A DNA stretch of 64,000 nt from Paragonimus westermani (lineage: Eukaryota; Platyhelminthes; Trematoda; Plagiorchiida; Troglotrematidae), in the NCBI GenBank assembly GCA_008508345.1, contig QNGE01000144.1, positions 1 through 64,000 of the forward strand, written 5' to 3'. The first letter of the stretch is position 1. Each line of letters begins with the position of its first letter. Both the position numbers and the translations under genes were made by a program. Positions 37,273-49,491 of the stretch are shown in pieces. The notes beneath the pieces are model-generated. The model was not told the origin of the DNA. It searched no databases and saw nothing but the letters and a program-made list of their open reading frames with translations.

Positions 37273-38229
37273 GGTTACCTTGCTCCGGTCCACCACTGTT
37301 GAAATCGTAACATCTGGAGCCATTAATGCGAATACGTTTCCATAAACCTCTGCATATCATGGTGATCTTCCAACTTAGAACCAGGTTGATTGCGTTTCTG
37401 CTTGATTACACCCTAACAGACCGAACGGAAACCGTTCAACTGTTCTTAATTGCGAAATCACTAATCCGTATAATGAGAAACTAAAAGAATGCACGCATCT
37501 AGGTTCGCCTTCCAGACATAAGTGCTGCGTTAATAAAGCAGAAGACTGTTCAAGTGACTTGGTTGAATTGTTTTACACGTCAGCTATTTCGAACAAATTA
37601 ACAGCAACATCGGCTGGATATTAAACAAGAAAAAAATATCGAGCACTGTGTCCCGTAACCCATGAATGGGGTGTGATTATCGAACCGAGTGGGGGAAAAA
37701 GAGAGACAATTGAAGCGTCTTCAGATATCGTACGGAAAGCTCAGGGTCGGCTCCGAATCTGACCGTAGACCACCCCAGCATTAAAGGTATATTTCTTAAC
37801 ACAAAAATATTTCCAACATACATCATGACGATTTAAATTTGTATGGGAACATGGACTGTTGTTTAATCCAAGTATATCCATATTGCCAGTCGAACGTACT
37901 AAGAAAACATTAAATTTCTATGCCCGTGAGAATGGCTAAATGAAAACCACGCTTTAATATTTGATTAAATGTACCAATGCGAATTTTAGACCTCGAAGTC
38001 ACTGGTTAGAATGAGCTGAATCCACTGAAGTAAACATGTTACTGCTTAAGAGATATGTTCAGAACTAACCATTACATTTTCTAAAAACGACCATGAAATT
38101 CGATAGCAAACCACTATAACCTTGTTCAAATTAAAAAGTCATCTCAAGATTTCTGCGCCCAAGCAAAAGAGCGCCAAAAATGTCGTTTGAGGAATGTCCG
38201 GAGTTTCATATTTCAAAATCGCGCTACTA
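37273..38229. other. No recognisable feature
   Basis: Stop-dense AT-rich sequence on both strands, with no repeat partner seen. Confidence 0.5.
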
Positions 38230-38452
38230 GAGATAAATGCGAGCATTGGAAGGACTCTAAATAGCCACATGAACAACACTCTTAAAGGCGATTAGCAGAC
38301 TTTTAATTGCGCTACAATCCACCCCAAGATTTCAAAATGTTCACATTTTGACCGAAATAACCACCCATCCTTCTGCTTTATATAGGATTCATAAAATAAT
38401 CGAGTGGATCGACTGCTCCGGCAGGATTGTTTAGGTATTTCACGTTGGAATC
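38230..38452 (-). mobile_element. tRNA-derived SINE, family B, copy 4 (degenerate)
   Basis: On the minus strand the leader (from 38452: AATCCTGCCGGAGCAG, GATCCACTCGATTATTTT, GGATGGGTGG) matches the leader of the 11.5-kb copy. It is followed by a very diverged tRNA-like part. An 8-bp perfect hairpin (38333-38340 with 38343-38350) lies in the middle. Box A and box B are no longer recognisable. Confidence 0.5.
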
Positions 38453-40829
38453 AATCAAAGCAATACAGATTATAAGTACCATATGTTAACCCGCAACAAG
38501 CTGTTGTGTGTAGAGACAAACAGTATACATATCTTAAAATTATCACAATGGCTGAAACAGAACAAATTTAATTCACCCATGATGACCTTCAAACTTGTGT
38601 GATATTGAGTGTTTTCTTACTTTTAGTTGTTTACTAGGAGAAATGTCATCGAGTTATCGAGAGTAAAAGAAAGACTTATATGTGCGCTAAGCAAAATTTT
38701 GACCACTTTTAATTAGAACATCGTGTAAGCTTGAGTCAACGGAAAGTACTTGATAATCCTAAAGAAGCAATCGATAGGTCATGCACATTTTGATGAATTA
38801 GTTGACAAGCAATTCGTGTTGCAAGACCGGTAACAAAAGTCTTTGATAGAAACAAGATTTTTCCAGAGCCGCACAAAAAGAACAGTTTACTTTTGATGAT
38901 CATCATTACATTCTATTCAGTAGTTTACTCACTTGTGATGTAATTTCAGCCAACAACCACGCATACCGAAAGGCAGATATGCTTCTCCTAAAAAACCCTT
39001 ACGTTTACTCCGAAACAGTGTGTCTGTAGAATTACATGCTTTTGAAAAACAGGTTTATTTCCTACTTGGATGTGGAGCCCATCTAGATCAAAGCTTATGA
39101 CCAGAGTGCAGGTACATCACCCACAGATCTAGTTTTACTTATAAGCACCTTGTACTTCTCAGTTCGATTATCTGATGTGGCCTTTGTGAAAGTTTCAAGT
39201 CAGTTACAATGATCAACCTGTAAGTATTATGTGTTTTCTGTAGATATGTTAACGGACCATGAGGTGACTGAAAACCTCTTTATGAGGGTTCACACACGAA
39301 AATTATAACCGATCAATTTTTTGTTGCTCGACAAGATAAACATAACTAAGAAGAAAATTGTAATTCATGTACTTTTAGCTTGGGAAGTTTGGTTTATTTC
39401 CTAAAATTTATCTGAACAACTTCTGATTTCTAGCGTAAAGAGAAAGCCCTAAATAATTAAAATGTTGTCAGCTATAGTACCAATGACGCTTACAGCAAAA
39501 ATTGGAATGCACCAAATTTCGATCATTCATGCATAGGTCCTACTTCACGTTGGAGCTTGAAAGTGATCTGGCACAATGTTCCCTACAATTAGATGACATT
39601 TAGTTAACTCACAAATATTACTTATAGTTGGCCTGTAAGATACCAGCGATTCTGAAGAAATGTGTGTTTCAATCATTACAAACCATTTCTTTTAGTGGTA
39701 TTCCGAAGCAACAAAAACTCAACTAATCAAACAAAAGAATGCCTGAGTAACATGTTGCATTTTTTTCGATGAAATCCACATACTTTCAAGAACAATACAA
39801 AAAGACCGAATTGTGGCGCCAGTTGTTTATCGTACAAAATTTAGCTACAGCACCAGCAGATATCTTGAGCGAAAGGCGATCAAGTAAAAGTTTGTTTTAT
39901 TGCTGATGTTCATTGCCAAGCTTGTATTTTGAGCAAAAAATATTCTCACAAAATACAAACAGAGATCAAAAGTGAAGAAAATGATCAATTTTCAGTTCAC
40001 CGCTAGTTGAATCCCTGATTACTCAGTTTATACATAAAAATAAAACGGTGAGAGCAAAGTCACGATCGAGGAAGAGCTGAGTGGGCTTACCTTATCTAGT
40101 AACTAAACCTACCATATGGACAGACGTGACAGAAGGTAAGGATGTGATGACGTGCACAACTTCACCTATAAACGATAAGTTGCGTATATCTCAAACCACT
40201 TATGCCTTCAAATAATGGAGCAGTACACATAGGTACCATCAAAAGTTTAACAAAAACCAAAGCGTGGACAAACAACTACCTAATCACAGTTTTTTAAGAC
40301 CCCTACGGTCTCAATGCGTAAATTCACTCTGTGTTGCCTACAAAGCCGCAGGAATGTTATTCACTCAAACTGCCAAGTAGTGAGATCGTGTACACTCAAT
40401 TGAATGATAAAGCTCTATGTTGTTGGTCTGATTAGTTTTGGTTCCAATTTTCTGACAAAAGTGTTCCCAGCACATTTTTGTCCCTGCTGAAAACGTAGTA
40501 CCCATACGTTTGACGCATATAGGCATATATCTGTATGCACATAAAATATACAGAGTGACTTATGACAGACCCGCCATCTGGAGAGACCGTCGTTGCCTAG
40601 AACTTGAGGGAAAATGAAAATTATTTCTCAAACCGTTCTTCAAAGTCTGCATCAGTTCGACGCCAACCCTGTCCAGATGTGTAGCAGTGTTCTCCAAGGC
40701 GATTCTATCTCGCAAATTTTATCACTTAGGCAACATTAGACGGCTTGCTCGATAATTGTGTAGACGATCCTTTCTACTAACTTACACCAACACCTCGTTA
40801 ACTGTGAGTTGTTACATTCGCTCATATAT
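38453..40829. other. No recognisable feature
   Basis: Continues a stretch (about 36.4-41.0 kb) without a single open frame of 60 codons on either strand. Confidence 0.5.
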
Positions 40830-41000
40830 AAAAGTGAGGGCAATGGCGCATCGTGCCACACGGTTTCTTCAAGAAAGCGCAGCCGCAGTTATAGCCCAGG
40901 CTGTGACAAAAATATGCACTACTGACGAGCCCTAATACACATGAAAATCGATCGTTTTTTTCGAAAGTGTCCAACTGAAATTGCAATCAACTGTAAGTGA
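40830..41000 (+). mobile_element. Family A SINE (tRNA-like head plus hammerhead), copy 3
   Basis: The head (about 40835-40907) aligns with the 62-kb copy: AAAGTGAGGGCAATGG, GTGCCACACGGTT and CCAGGCTGTGACA. The hammerhead segment and a short body (TTTCGAAAGTGTCC onward) follow. A TATATAAAAG string at 40825-40834 precedes the head; it may be coincidental, because these elements use an internal promoter. Confidence 0.65.
40908..40961 (+). ncRNA. Hammerhead ribozyme relic (family A copy 3), core intact, cleavage site lost
   Basis: The first core segment is perfect (CTGACGA, 40922-40928) and GAA is present at 40943-40945. Stem II no longer pairs and the GTC cleavage triplet is scrambled after the TCGA loop. 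Distal stem I is A-run against T-run (40908-40912 with the T-run ending at 40961), so pairing is kept although every base differs from the 62-kb copy's mixed stem. Confidence 0.6.
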
Positions 41001-43584
41001 TGTTTAATTCATTCTGTCGAATTATCCTTATAATATATAAGTATGTGGTTCATTAATTTATTTGGCTCAGTCCGTAATCCTGACAAATAAATCACAGGTA
41101 ATCTCATCATAAAATTTGAGTGCACGCAACTTCGGATTTCCCTGCTGTCTGTTAATCGGCAGGTCATGGCTACCTTGGGGATGAAACACAATAACGGACG
41201 CACTGTACCATTGACAACATGAAGTTTACTGAGGTTGACAGGAGAGTCTTCTTGTCTTTCGTAAAGCATCTTGGCTTGCAAATAAACAGCAGTAACCTAA
41301 AGTTCAAAAGCACTGACCCATCAGTTTGGTTTTGACGAGATATGTTCTGAACAACCGGAATAAATATTTGAAATATTCTCATGCCGGTAAGTTCCACAAA
41401 AAAAACCAGTCGACGAATCCAATGCAACCCAACAGTCACAACCAAAATAAACAGATGGACTACGGTTTTCGAATCGAGTGTCCTTACAAACCAACAAGTT
41501 ATTTTATCCGTAACGAAGGAATGTGCAGAAAAGCTGTTTGTTAGCTGTCAAACAAACATAAGCATCCTGAAAACAACGTGATGATTGAAAGATAAACGGA
41601 AACCTAATCAAATTGAGCATATTCACGACAGATCTTTTAATATAAAATGTGATTAGCTTCATATCACTTAATTTACTGACTGAGTGATTTTTGTCGAAAG
41701 TGGTCATCGCTGTGAACAAAATGCATTCAATCGTTTGCCCCCCGGAATTAACCAAGTTTTGACACTCCGATCAAATGCACTTTGCGGTAAGACCAGAGTA
41801 TTTCTCACGGAAGAATCCGTTTCAGTTGCCTAACATGCCTTCACACATTTGCACTTTCTAAGGTTTCATTAAATGCTTGATTCAATACACAGCTTTATCT
41901 CCCCCTATCGTTAAAACGTTCTCTGCATACACGTATTGTATCCAAAACCAACTATACCAACATTTCACTTTGAAGCTAACTCACTTACACAGTACCCTGA
42001 GATGAATAGTGTTAGCCTGTCAAGTCAAACCATCTTTGTTTGCAACCAGTCTATCCATCTTTCCTACTTATCACCTCCGAGTTATCAATTGACCACCTTC
42101 AGTCATATTTGCGCATCGTCAAAAGCATCAGTTTGCTTTTACGGTTCCAAAGCGACTTCTCTTGCACTCTATCAGTCATACATATCAGTCCGATACTCCA
42201 GTCAGTAGTATACAATATTTTTGTGATGAGTGTGAAATACAACAGCTTACAGTTCAACTGTTTAAACCGGTTATTCATTCAAATGTGAACAAACTATGAC
42301 ATCCACAGCCTTATTTCAGAAATGAAGTGATATCTACTCGCACATTTCAAGGTTTTGGTCAGTGGTTTATAGAAATCATTCAGTTGCCATCACCCGCTCA
42401 CTCTGTGTAATTAGACTCAGTGAGTAGAATACGTACACAGATAGTAAACGTGTCATTCGATCATAAACGAATTGAGAAAAACAAAAGTGCTTAAATTTAC
42501 TAAGAAATGAATTCGATTCGGTTATGGAGAAAAGGTTCATATGTCAACCGAAATCATTTTGACTAAAAGCTACTCTAAACGTTCTTCCCATTCTCAGGAA
42601 AGTTCGTTCATATTTCAGCAAGATCGCTTGTCTGGTTTTAGTGCCTAAGGTGATGAGAAACAAGATTGTTTGCTTTATACTCACTCATACAGAAACCCAG
42701 ACATATAAGTCGGTTTTATCTAAAAACAGGAATGTTAGTAAATACTTGTGCCTAGCCACACAAAAAAAGGAGAATTAAAGAAACAGAACAAATCGGAGGT
42801 GGGAAAAGATTGATCATTAGTCCCGGTTAGCTAACCATTGTAAGGTTATAACGTACTCTCGCTGGCAACTTAAGCTTTTCACAAGTACGCGACTGAAGGT
42901 ATTTTTTGAGGGGATTTATAGATATATTTTTGGAGCTGATACAGCAAGCTCATACTTATCTGACTGAATACTCCGTGCGAATATGCATAATATGGCCTCC
43001 GTCCAGTCCGTTCTGACTAGTTATTGTCAGGATAAGGTGCGCATGTCTCAACCGATTAAACTCAGATGCATTTTTGGCGGACAAACCGGGACAAAACACC
43101 TGAACTGCGTGACATTTCGAACCATCTTTTGTAAGCAGATTTTCTTAAACGATCACTAATACAAAGCACTAGTAACGCTTCTGTAATCTGAGTCAGGTAA
43201 ATGAACATAATTGTCTGAAGTTCGTTTTTTGCAGCCTGAATGAAGTTCCCGGGTTTGAGTAGCATGAGAGCAACCACTGCCAGACAGTTCCCTGAAGCTG
43301 TTTGTCGAAATAGTAGAGGTTTCATAGCCGCATTCTCATTAGGATGAAAGATAAACTGATCAACCTGGCAACACTGAACCGAATTTTTACCAAAGCGGAA
43401 TGGTAAGGGTCGCGTTCAGAATAATGGCTTAATTGTAGGAATCTTTGGCTACATGTACGTGGGAGCACGAACAGGTAAACGTGAGAGACAAGATTCTTAC
43501 ATTTAACTTAAAATCATGCTAACGGAAACACAACTTAAACACGCATGGACCAAAGGCTAGAATCGAAACATTTAACATTTCGAT
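41001..43584. other. No recognisable feature
   Basis: Overlapping frames at 41009-41755 and 41936-42288 lie on conflicting strands and frames and show no motif. Confidence 0.4.
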
Positions 43585-44180
43585 AACGAACACTGAAACA
43601 CACGGAAGCAACATTCAATCAGACATGCGCATTTATTGACCTACAAAACGCAGCCAACATAGCGATTATGAACTCCCAGCACCCGTGATATATAAAGTGT
43701 GCACCGATCAAACAACATATTAAAAAACTCAGACGATCAAGCAGTGATCACACAGTTGCGCATCCGTTCCAATGTGAACACCTCCAAACTTTGAAACAGT
43801 TCTGTCGACCGGGCGATCTGTCTGGTTGATCAATCCGCTTCAGTCAGTGACCTCTTAAACACATCCCTATTTGGTTGGAGAAGGTGCGCTAATGGATGAC
43901 GCGGGGTAGTGTGGTGTATTTCATGGACAACAATTAGGTTCTCCCCTGAGACTTGTGTGATTCATTGAGAATTGACCTAATTCTGTCGGTCTTTCTAGGC
44001 ACATGATTTTCACAGTTCCATAGATTTTCCGGCTGTCCTTCTCTGAACGTTCCTGGCAAGTGTCCAACCCTCCTGGGGTGAGGATGTCCGTTTTCAGATG
44101 TCGGCTGATGTTGGAGGCGGACAGATAAGTAAGCATTCTAGGGCGGTAGGTTTCACAAATTCCTCTTCGAAGGTTCAGAA
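43585..44180 (-). repeat. Dispersed repeat family C, copy 2
   Basis: Direct copy of 31035-31640. It differs by scattered substitutions and small indels, including a 12-base deletion within the minus-strand frame. Confidence 0.85.
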
Positions 44181-44247
44181 ATTTCAGTTTGTACAGGGAC
44201 TCATTCTGTCTGCCAATATGGCTCCTAGGTCTCGTTCTTTCACTCAC
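43921..44247 (-). CDS. Family C open frame, copy 2, unknown product
   Basis: A 108-codon frame with the same C-terminal text as the copy at 31.4 kb (TPGGLDTCQERSEKD, KIYGTVK, ERPTEL, RGEPNCCP) and the same stop. Upstream residues (SHIGRQNESLYKLKF, GICETYRP) diverge more from the other copy. No recognised domain. Two copies staying open through the same frame despite indels is the only support for coding. The first codons lie beyond the shared repeat, so the true start is unknown. Confidence 0.35.
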   Translation of the reverse strand: MSERTRPRSHIGRQNESLYKLKFLNLRRGICETYRPRMLTYLSASNISRHLKTDILTPGGLDTCQERSEKDSRKIYGTVKIMCLERPTELGQFSMNHTSLRGEPNCCP

Positions 44248-45464
44248 AAGAGCAGCTTTTTGTCACCAAGGTAATTGTTCGTACAATTCCGATGGCGAAC
44301 GCGGGTGAATTTACACTTGTTGACAATGAATCACAAGTTTGTCTGTACTATTTGTACAGTTTGAATCGTTCTGTCATATTGCCCAAGACAGACCACTCTG
44401 GGGATAATTCTGTCGACAGATTTATGCAAACGTCACAAGCAGTGAACTGAAGCATGACGCGTGAATATCTCTCAAGAAAGTCATGTTGCTCTTTGTTGAC
44501 GATATGGAGGTTCTGAACTTTAGTCCACAAAGTCACTTGATAAGGTTTCCATTAATTTGGAGTCTGCTGAAAAAAAACTATTGGTCGACAGCTTGCTGGA
44601 ACATTTTTCCGTTCACCTTTGAAGGCAGATGCGGTTGAGAAACGCCTTCAGGCTCCTGCAAGACGGCTAGTTAACAAGAGACGGTTGAAAAGAATTGGAA
44701 TTGGTTCTAATGACTTTGGGGTTCGGCATTTCAAGACGGCATAGAGTAACGAATCAGAATTGAGCGCTTTGCACTTTGGTGAATCTAACTTAAGAAGGAA
44801 GAGCCAGAAAGTTAACCACGAACCAAAAAGCGGTGACCGAGTGTCAAAAACCAAGGGATAACTAGTTGTTATCAACACATATTCGAATGAGTTGCAATCT
44901 ACATGTAGAGAGGAATTTATTTTCTCAACAGTAAATGATTTATGTGTACTTCCTCTCCGGACTATCAAAATCACTGAGTGGCTCTTTCTAACTTTTGCAC
45001 GTTAAGAACTATAAATAATTTCCTCCGTCATTCTGAAGTTCAAGTGAGCTGAATTTCCTATAATGCAATAACCATAGTTATCTTTCAGTGAAAGCCGTGT
45101 GCACAATTTTGAAAGCACAATCTTTTATTGGTCAGACAAGTCAAATAACATTTTCATAGGTAGTTTTCCTTATCAGCAGTTAGCGTCCTGATAGCAGTAG
45201 GTTCATGATACCCACAATATGGTCTGTAAAGAATTCTGAGTTTTCACTCACTCTCTCATGTCAAGTGTTGGAAAAGAAATAAATCAGTCAAATTAAACGA
45301 CCAGTTGAGTTTTCTTAATCAGTATATGTAAATGAATTGGAAACGTTACACAATAATCTGTCGAAAATTAAGACCTGCTGTATTACTAATGAGTAGTTTG
45401 ACAGTTTTGATAATGTACATGTGACGCGACTGTGAAAAGTCATGGCTTCACTTAGTTTCGAACC
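44248..45464. other. No recognisable feature
   Basis: A 108-codon minus-strand frame (44648-44974) has no motif and no partner copy; not assigned. Confidence 0.4.
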
Positions 45465-45680
45465 AACAGCGGAAGTGCACTACCATGTTGAATTCGGTGG
45501 ACTTCATATGAGAGTGGAACGGGTGTGTAACCGATAGTAAATATGGAATTTCCGAACTCTACGAGTGGCTTTCTGGGTAACCTGGCAGAGCGCTTGCTAC
45601 GTTGAGGCAAGCCGTTTTTTCACTAGTTTGAATTCGGCTGAAACTCCAACTTTTTACAATTAAGTCTTATCTAAAACTTT
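45465..45680 (+). mobile_element. tRNA-derived SINE, family B, copy 5
   Basis: The leader (about 45465-45562, with GGTGGACTTCATATGAGA and GTGGAACGGGTG) matches the minus-strand copy at 11.5 kb. The tRNA-like part has box A-like GGGTAACCTGGCAGAGCG (45575-45592) and box B-like AGTTTGAATTCGG (45625-45637). The tail (ACTTTTTACAATT, CTTATCTAAAACTTT) matches the end of the 11.7-kb copy. Confidence 0.6.
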
Positions 45681-48600
45681 AGTTGGTATGAAGGGAAATT
45701 TCACACATCCACAGCTTGATCCATGGGTGTGAGTGACGCAGTCCATAGATTTTTAATGCGCATATTTTCGCAAATCACGAACTGCCGTTTTTTCACAACT
45801 GAACTAGTTTTAGCAACCCACTGATATGTGATATGCATGTTGGTAGACTGGTAAATTTTCCAAAAGACCAACATCAATAAAGCATGCTTAAACGTTTGAC
45901 ATCTTAATCTTATGTGGGCAGAAGGTAGCTTTTATAAGCAAACCGGGAAATTGTTCCTGCAACTGCGAGCACGGAACACAGTGCATGTTGTAAGTGCAAG
46001 TCTTCTAAGTCTTTTCTTGCTCAAGGTTCTTACAAAGCTGTCAAAGAACTAAACATCACTTGAGTAAACAATAGGTTCAATGAAATGTGCTAATTGTGTA
46101 AACTGATAATTGCACCCAGAGCGAGTGACTTGTTATGAATGCTTTCTAGTTAAAATATTGATACAGTACACTATTCAGCCATAACTTTTAAAGCGCTCTC
46201 AAGAAGAGGCCTTTGTTTGAGCCAAATCGTGCACAGATTGATGAGGTTTGGAATAATACAATCAAGTTCCTCTTGTTTGCTGGGTATATGTGAACGTTTT
46301 CGAACTGCAGCTCGACTACCCAAGTCTTCTTCTGTGCCTCCCTCGCCATAAAGCTTCTAAAAACGTGGACTCATCCGTGCACTGTTCGTTTGTATTCACT
46401 GTTCAGTTTGCTCAGCCGTTTCACGGAATTGCTTCTCTCCTAATCCCGCAATCAAAACGCTATTTCAAGTTTATACTACGACTTACTAAGGGGAGCTTGT
46501 GTAAATTCGTCGGATATGTTGTGTAACGCAAATTGTCCTTCACATTTTTGAGCGCAGTCATACTCAGGTGAACTTCGGATTGAACACAACTTACTTGATC
46601 GCAAGCTTCAACTTGAAATTAACCAAACCTCCGACTACTCGTCAGTTATTTAAGTGAGCATTTTCAGTCGATACGTTCTGAAACCGAAAGTTGGACTCAA
46701 ACATTTTGTGCGCTGGAGCTGCCCAGTCGGTCAAATAAAATTTCACTGAGGTGAAACGAAAAAAGTTGCTTGCAGAAGATTAAACATTTAGGTTCAGTAA
46801 ATCTTTCAGACAGAACTTGAACAAAAATCGATTAACCTGTCATTTCATATGGCGAGGATCACAGATGAAACAAGTCCAACAGCGCAAAACCGTTTTATTT
46901 ACAGTAAGCACTGTGGATACATAAGCAGAGTACGAATTTAGAAGACATGCGAAACGTGGTATAGTGTTAGGGTTATGTTGATAGAGGTACCGTTTTTAAA
47001 ATCGTCAGCGTCCCCAAATGCTGCATTGTAGTAATCAGGATTGCAAACAAGACAAGTCCCGGTCGCTATCCAGAAGGAAAACTAACCATAGTGCACTTCT
47101 ACAATCGGGAGTATTTATGTTAACTTCAACAGAACTAGCAACTTTACGTGCACAGCACCAAGTTTCTGTGCTCCACCTGCCCCAGTGACGTTTTGATTAC
47201 TCGTGATTCGCATACTAGAGCACTGGACTTCGTTCGTAACAAGCTGACATCCAAAGCGAAGCCTGCTTCGACCATCACACTTTAGGATTCCGATCACGAA
47301 CTCATCACAGTCAGCCCGTTTAAAGTCAAATAGGATTGAAGTTTCAACTTTTCAGTCAGTGAACAGTCAAGAACATTACATTGGAAAGATGCCCTTGCTA
47401 CCAAGTAGAGCGACAGCATCATGCAATGGTTGATTTCTACCTGTTCAGCGCTCTTTTTGTCATTGTATCACAACGTTCGTCATCCTAGCATAGTCCATGA
47501 AACCTTCCTGTTTCGACCTTCATCTAATCGAAGTTATTCACTTGGCATGTCTTTCCGCTACTGCGAATGAAACGATGGCCGCGTCTCCTAACCCCAGCCA
47601 TGAGGGAGCACGATTGTTTAACATGATGGTATTAGGTGAGGAAAGAACGCTATGATCTACTTAGGCTTATTTGGTCGAAAAGTGTACAGCACCCATCACG
47701 AGTGTCTATCAAGTTTTACACTCGCGGTAACACGTTTTTTTGTGATGTACACTTTGGGCCTTTTAATTCTTAGTCGGCTGCAGGTGTGTAGTTCAGGGAT
47801 ATACTGTGCTTCTTCTCCTCGGCAAACACTACGCAGCTGATGTTGACGTTAATCATTTTACCGCACCCAGAAAGCCATTCCACGAGTGCAGGTTTGTTGT
47901 CTTGAATTCGGGTCTATTTAACTCTAGCCAAAAAACTAGTTGTTGAAAGTCCTTGAACTTCAACAAGCGTTCTGTCAATGGGGGTGTGAACAGCGAGACA
48001 CCTGGGTATTTCATCCAGTATGAGGTGCTTTCATATGCACCTGCTTGGTTGGTTATTTATTTAGCCCGTTGCTGACAATTAACTGTCCGCGATCAGTAGT
48101 AAGATCAGTGACCAAGTTTTCATTTTTCAAGCAACACCAAACTGCGGTGCTGACGGACACAAAGAGGCTGACCGATTTCAGCTGATGAGTGTACGCGAGT
48201 ACATGCTTTTGAACGTAACGATGTTAACTAAATAAGTGCTGTGCGGATAAAAACGGAATACACCACTACCGGTACGTCCAAACAAGGGACGTGCCATATG
48301 ATGGTACGCTAGCGAACACATTCTGTCAGTAGTTTTAAAAAATTAAATTAATGAATCAGCCTTATCCGTTTGACAGAAACAGGAAGAAGACATATCACGA
48401 TATTTTAAGATTCAGATTTTCTCTCATCAACGGCTAACGTAAAACCAACAGCATTTAACAACACCAGTCGAACGAATAAGCACTATAGTTCTGACATTTT
48501 TCGCACTAACAGTGAAATCATTTACCCTTCAAGCAGATTGTCACCAAAGTGCTGTCCGCACGGAATTTGTCGATGTTTTCCGATTAGTTTTGTTTCACTA

Positions 48601-49257
48601 ATCGCTTCGGTTTCAAGTTGCGATTATGTGACAATATCTTGAACGACTTGGTAGGGTTAACTAGGCGACCAGCCGCTAAGAGGAAGCCGGAGTCTTCGAA
48701 CATTTTACCGCGAGCAGTTCATTTTTTGCGTTGAAAATGATAACCACAACCATGCACCGAGGAGAGCATTGATCCGTCCTGCCTGTGTAGAAACCAGTGC
48801 GATCGTAAATGAAGTGATACACTGAGTGAGAGACAGACTGATTAGTCGAGTGTATATTACAGCTTTGGACAGCCAATTCCCTAGTGCCTATCAGAACGCG
48901 CATGTAAGGCTAGGATGTCATTTACCTAAAGTCTATAGAGCCAAACTCCAGCAAAGCTTTCTTGAAGTTGCACACAAAGCTTTCCCAAAAATAAATCCGC
49001 TCATATGGGCTCCAATAGTCTATGCAGTATTATACGGTTGACCTCTCCATAATTCGTATTCGGATTTGAACATAGAAAAAACGAGATACTTGAGAAGATC
49101 CGTTGGAGTACACAATTTCGCATTTTGACTGAAAATGAAATCAAACGAAGATTAAGTGGTGTCAGATTGGATAAGAGGTTTATACACGATCGCAACCCAG
49201 AACCAAAGCGATTAGTGAAGCAATGCTAATCGGACAACATCGACCAATTCTTTGCAG
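45681..49257. other. No confidently recognised feature
   Basis: Some frames look protein-like, for example minus 47115-47340 and plus 48863-49041, but their splice signals are weak or out of phase with neighbours. Nothing is assigned. Confidence 0.4.
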
Positions 49258-49491
49258 GCAGCACTGTGTTGACAATCTGTATGCAGTGGAACTGATTTCA
49301 CTGTTAGTTCGCAAAATGTCAGAACTACATTGCTCATTCGTTCAACTGGTGGTGGCAAGTGTTGCCAGTTTTGAGCTTTCGAACAATGGCGGCAATTCGA
49401 AATGTGTAACAACCCACACGTGTCATCACTGTTTTCTTACTGTGTTTGGCTTGGAGAAGTCACGTGCGAATGTGGTTTATGATCTTCAACA
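49258..49491 (+). CDS. Candidate internal exon, unknown protein
   Basis: The interval starts right after a good acceptor (CCAATTCTTTGCAG, AG at 49256-49257) and ends before a good donor (GTAAGC at 49492). Its length is 234 bases, a multiple of three, and one frame is open throughout with matching phase at both ends. It would encode about 78 residues, including HCVDNLYAVELISLLVRK and VTTHTCHHCFLTVFGLEK. The composition is ordinary for a soluble protein and there are several cysteines and histidines. No family is recognised. No partner exon with matching phase was found nearby: a frame at 48863-49041 ends in the wrong phase. It could be a chance open frame between chance splice signals. Confidence 0.3.

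Noticed and set aside
40825..40834. TATA box (TATATAAAAG) as an LTR or gene promoter
   Set aside because: No downstream gene or LTR partner was found. It lies at the edge of a SINE that would use an internal polymerase III promoter.
47148..47345. Exon-like minus-strand frame (FDFKRADCDEF, GRSRLRFGCQLVTNE)
   Set aside because: Protein-like text with a possible GTAAAG donor, but the acceptor is poor and there is no partner exon or recognised domain.
48863..49041. Exon-like plus-strand frame upstream of the 49.26-kb candidate
   Set aside because: The acceptor TATATTACAG is fair, but no donor gives a phase that joins to the 49258 exon.
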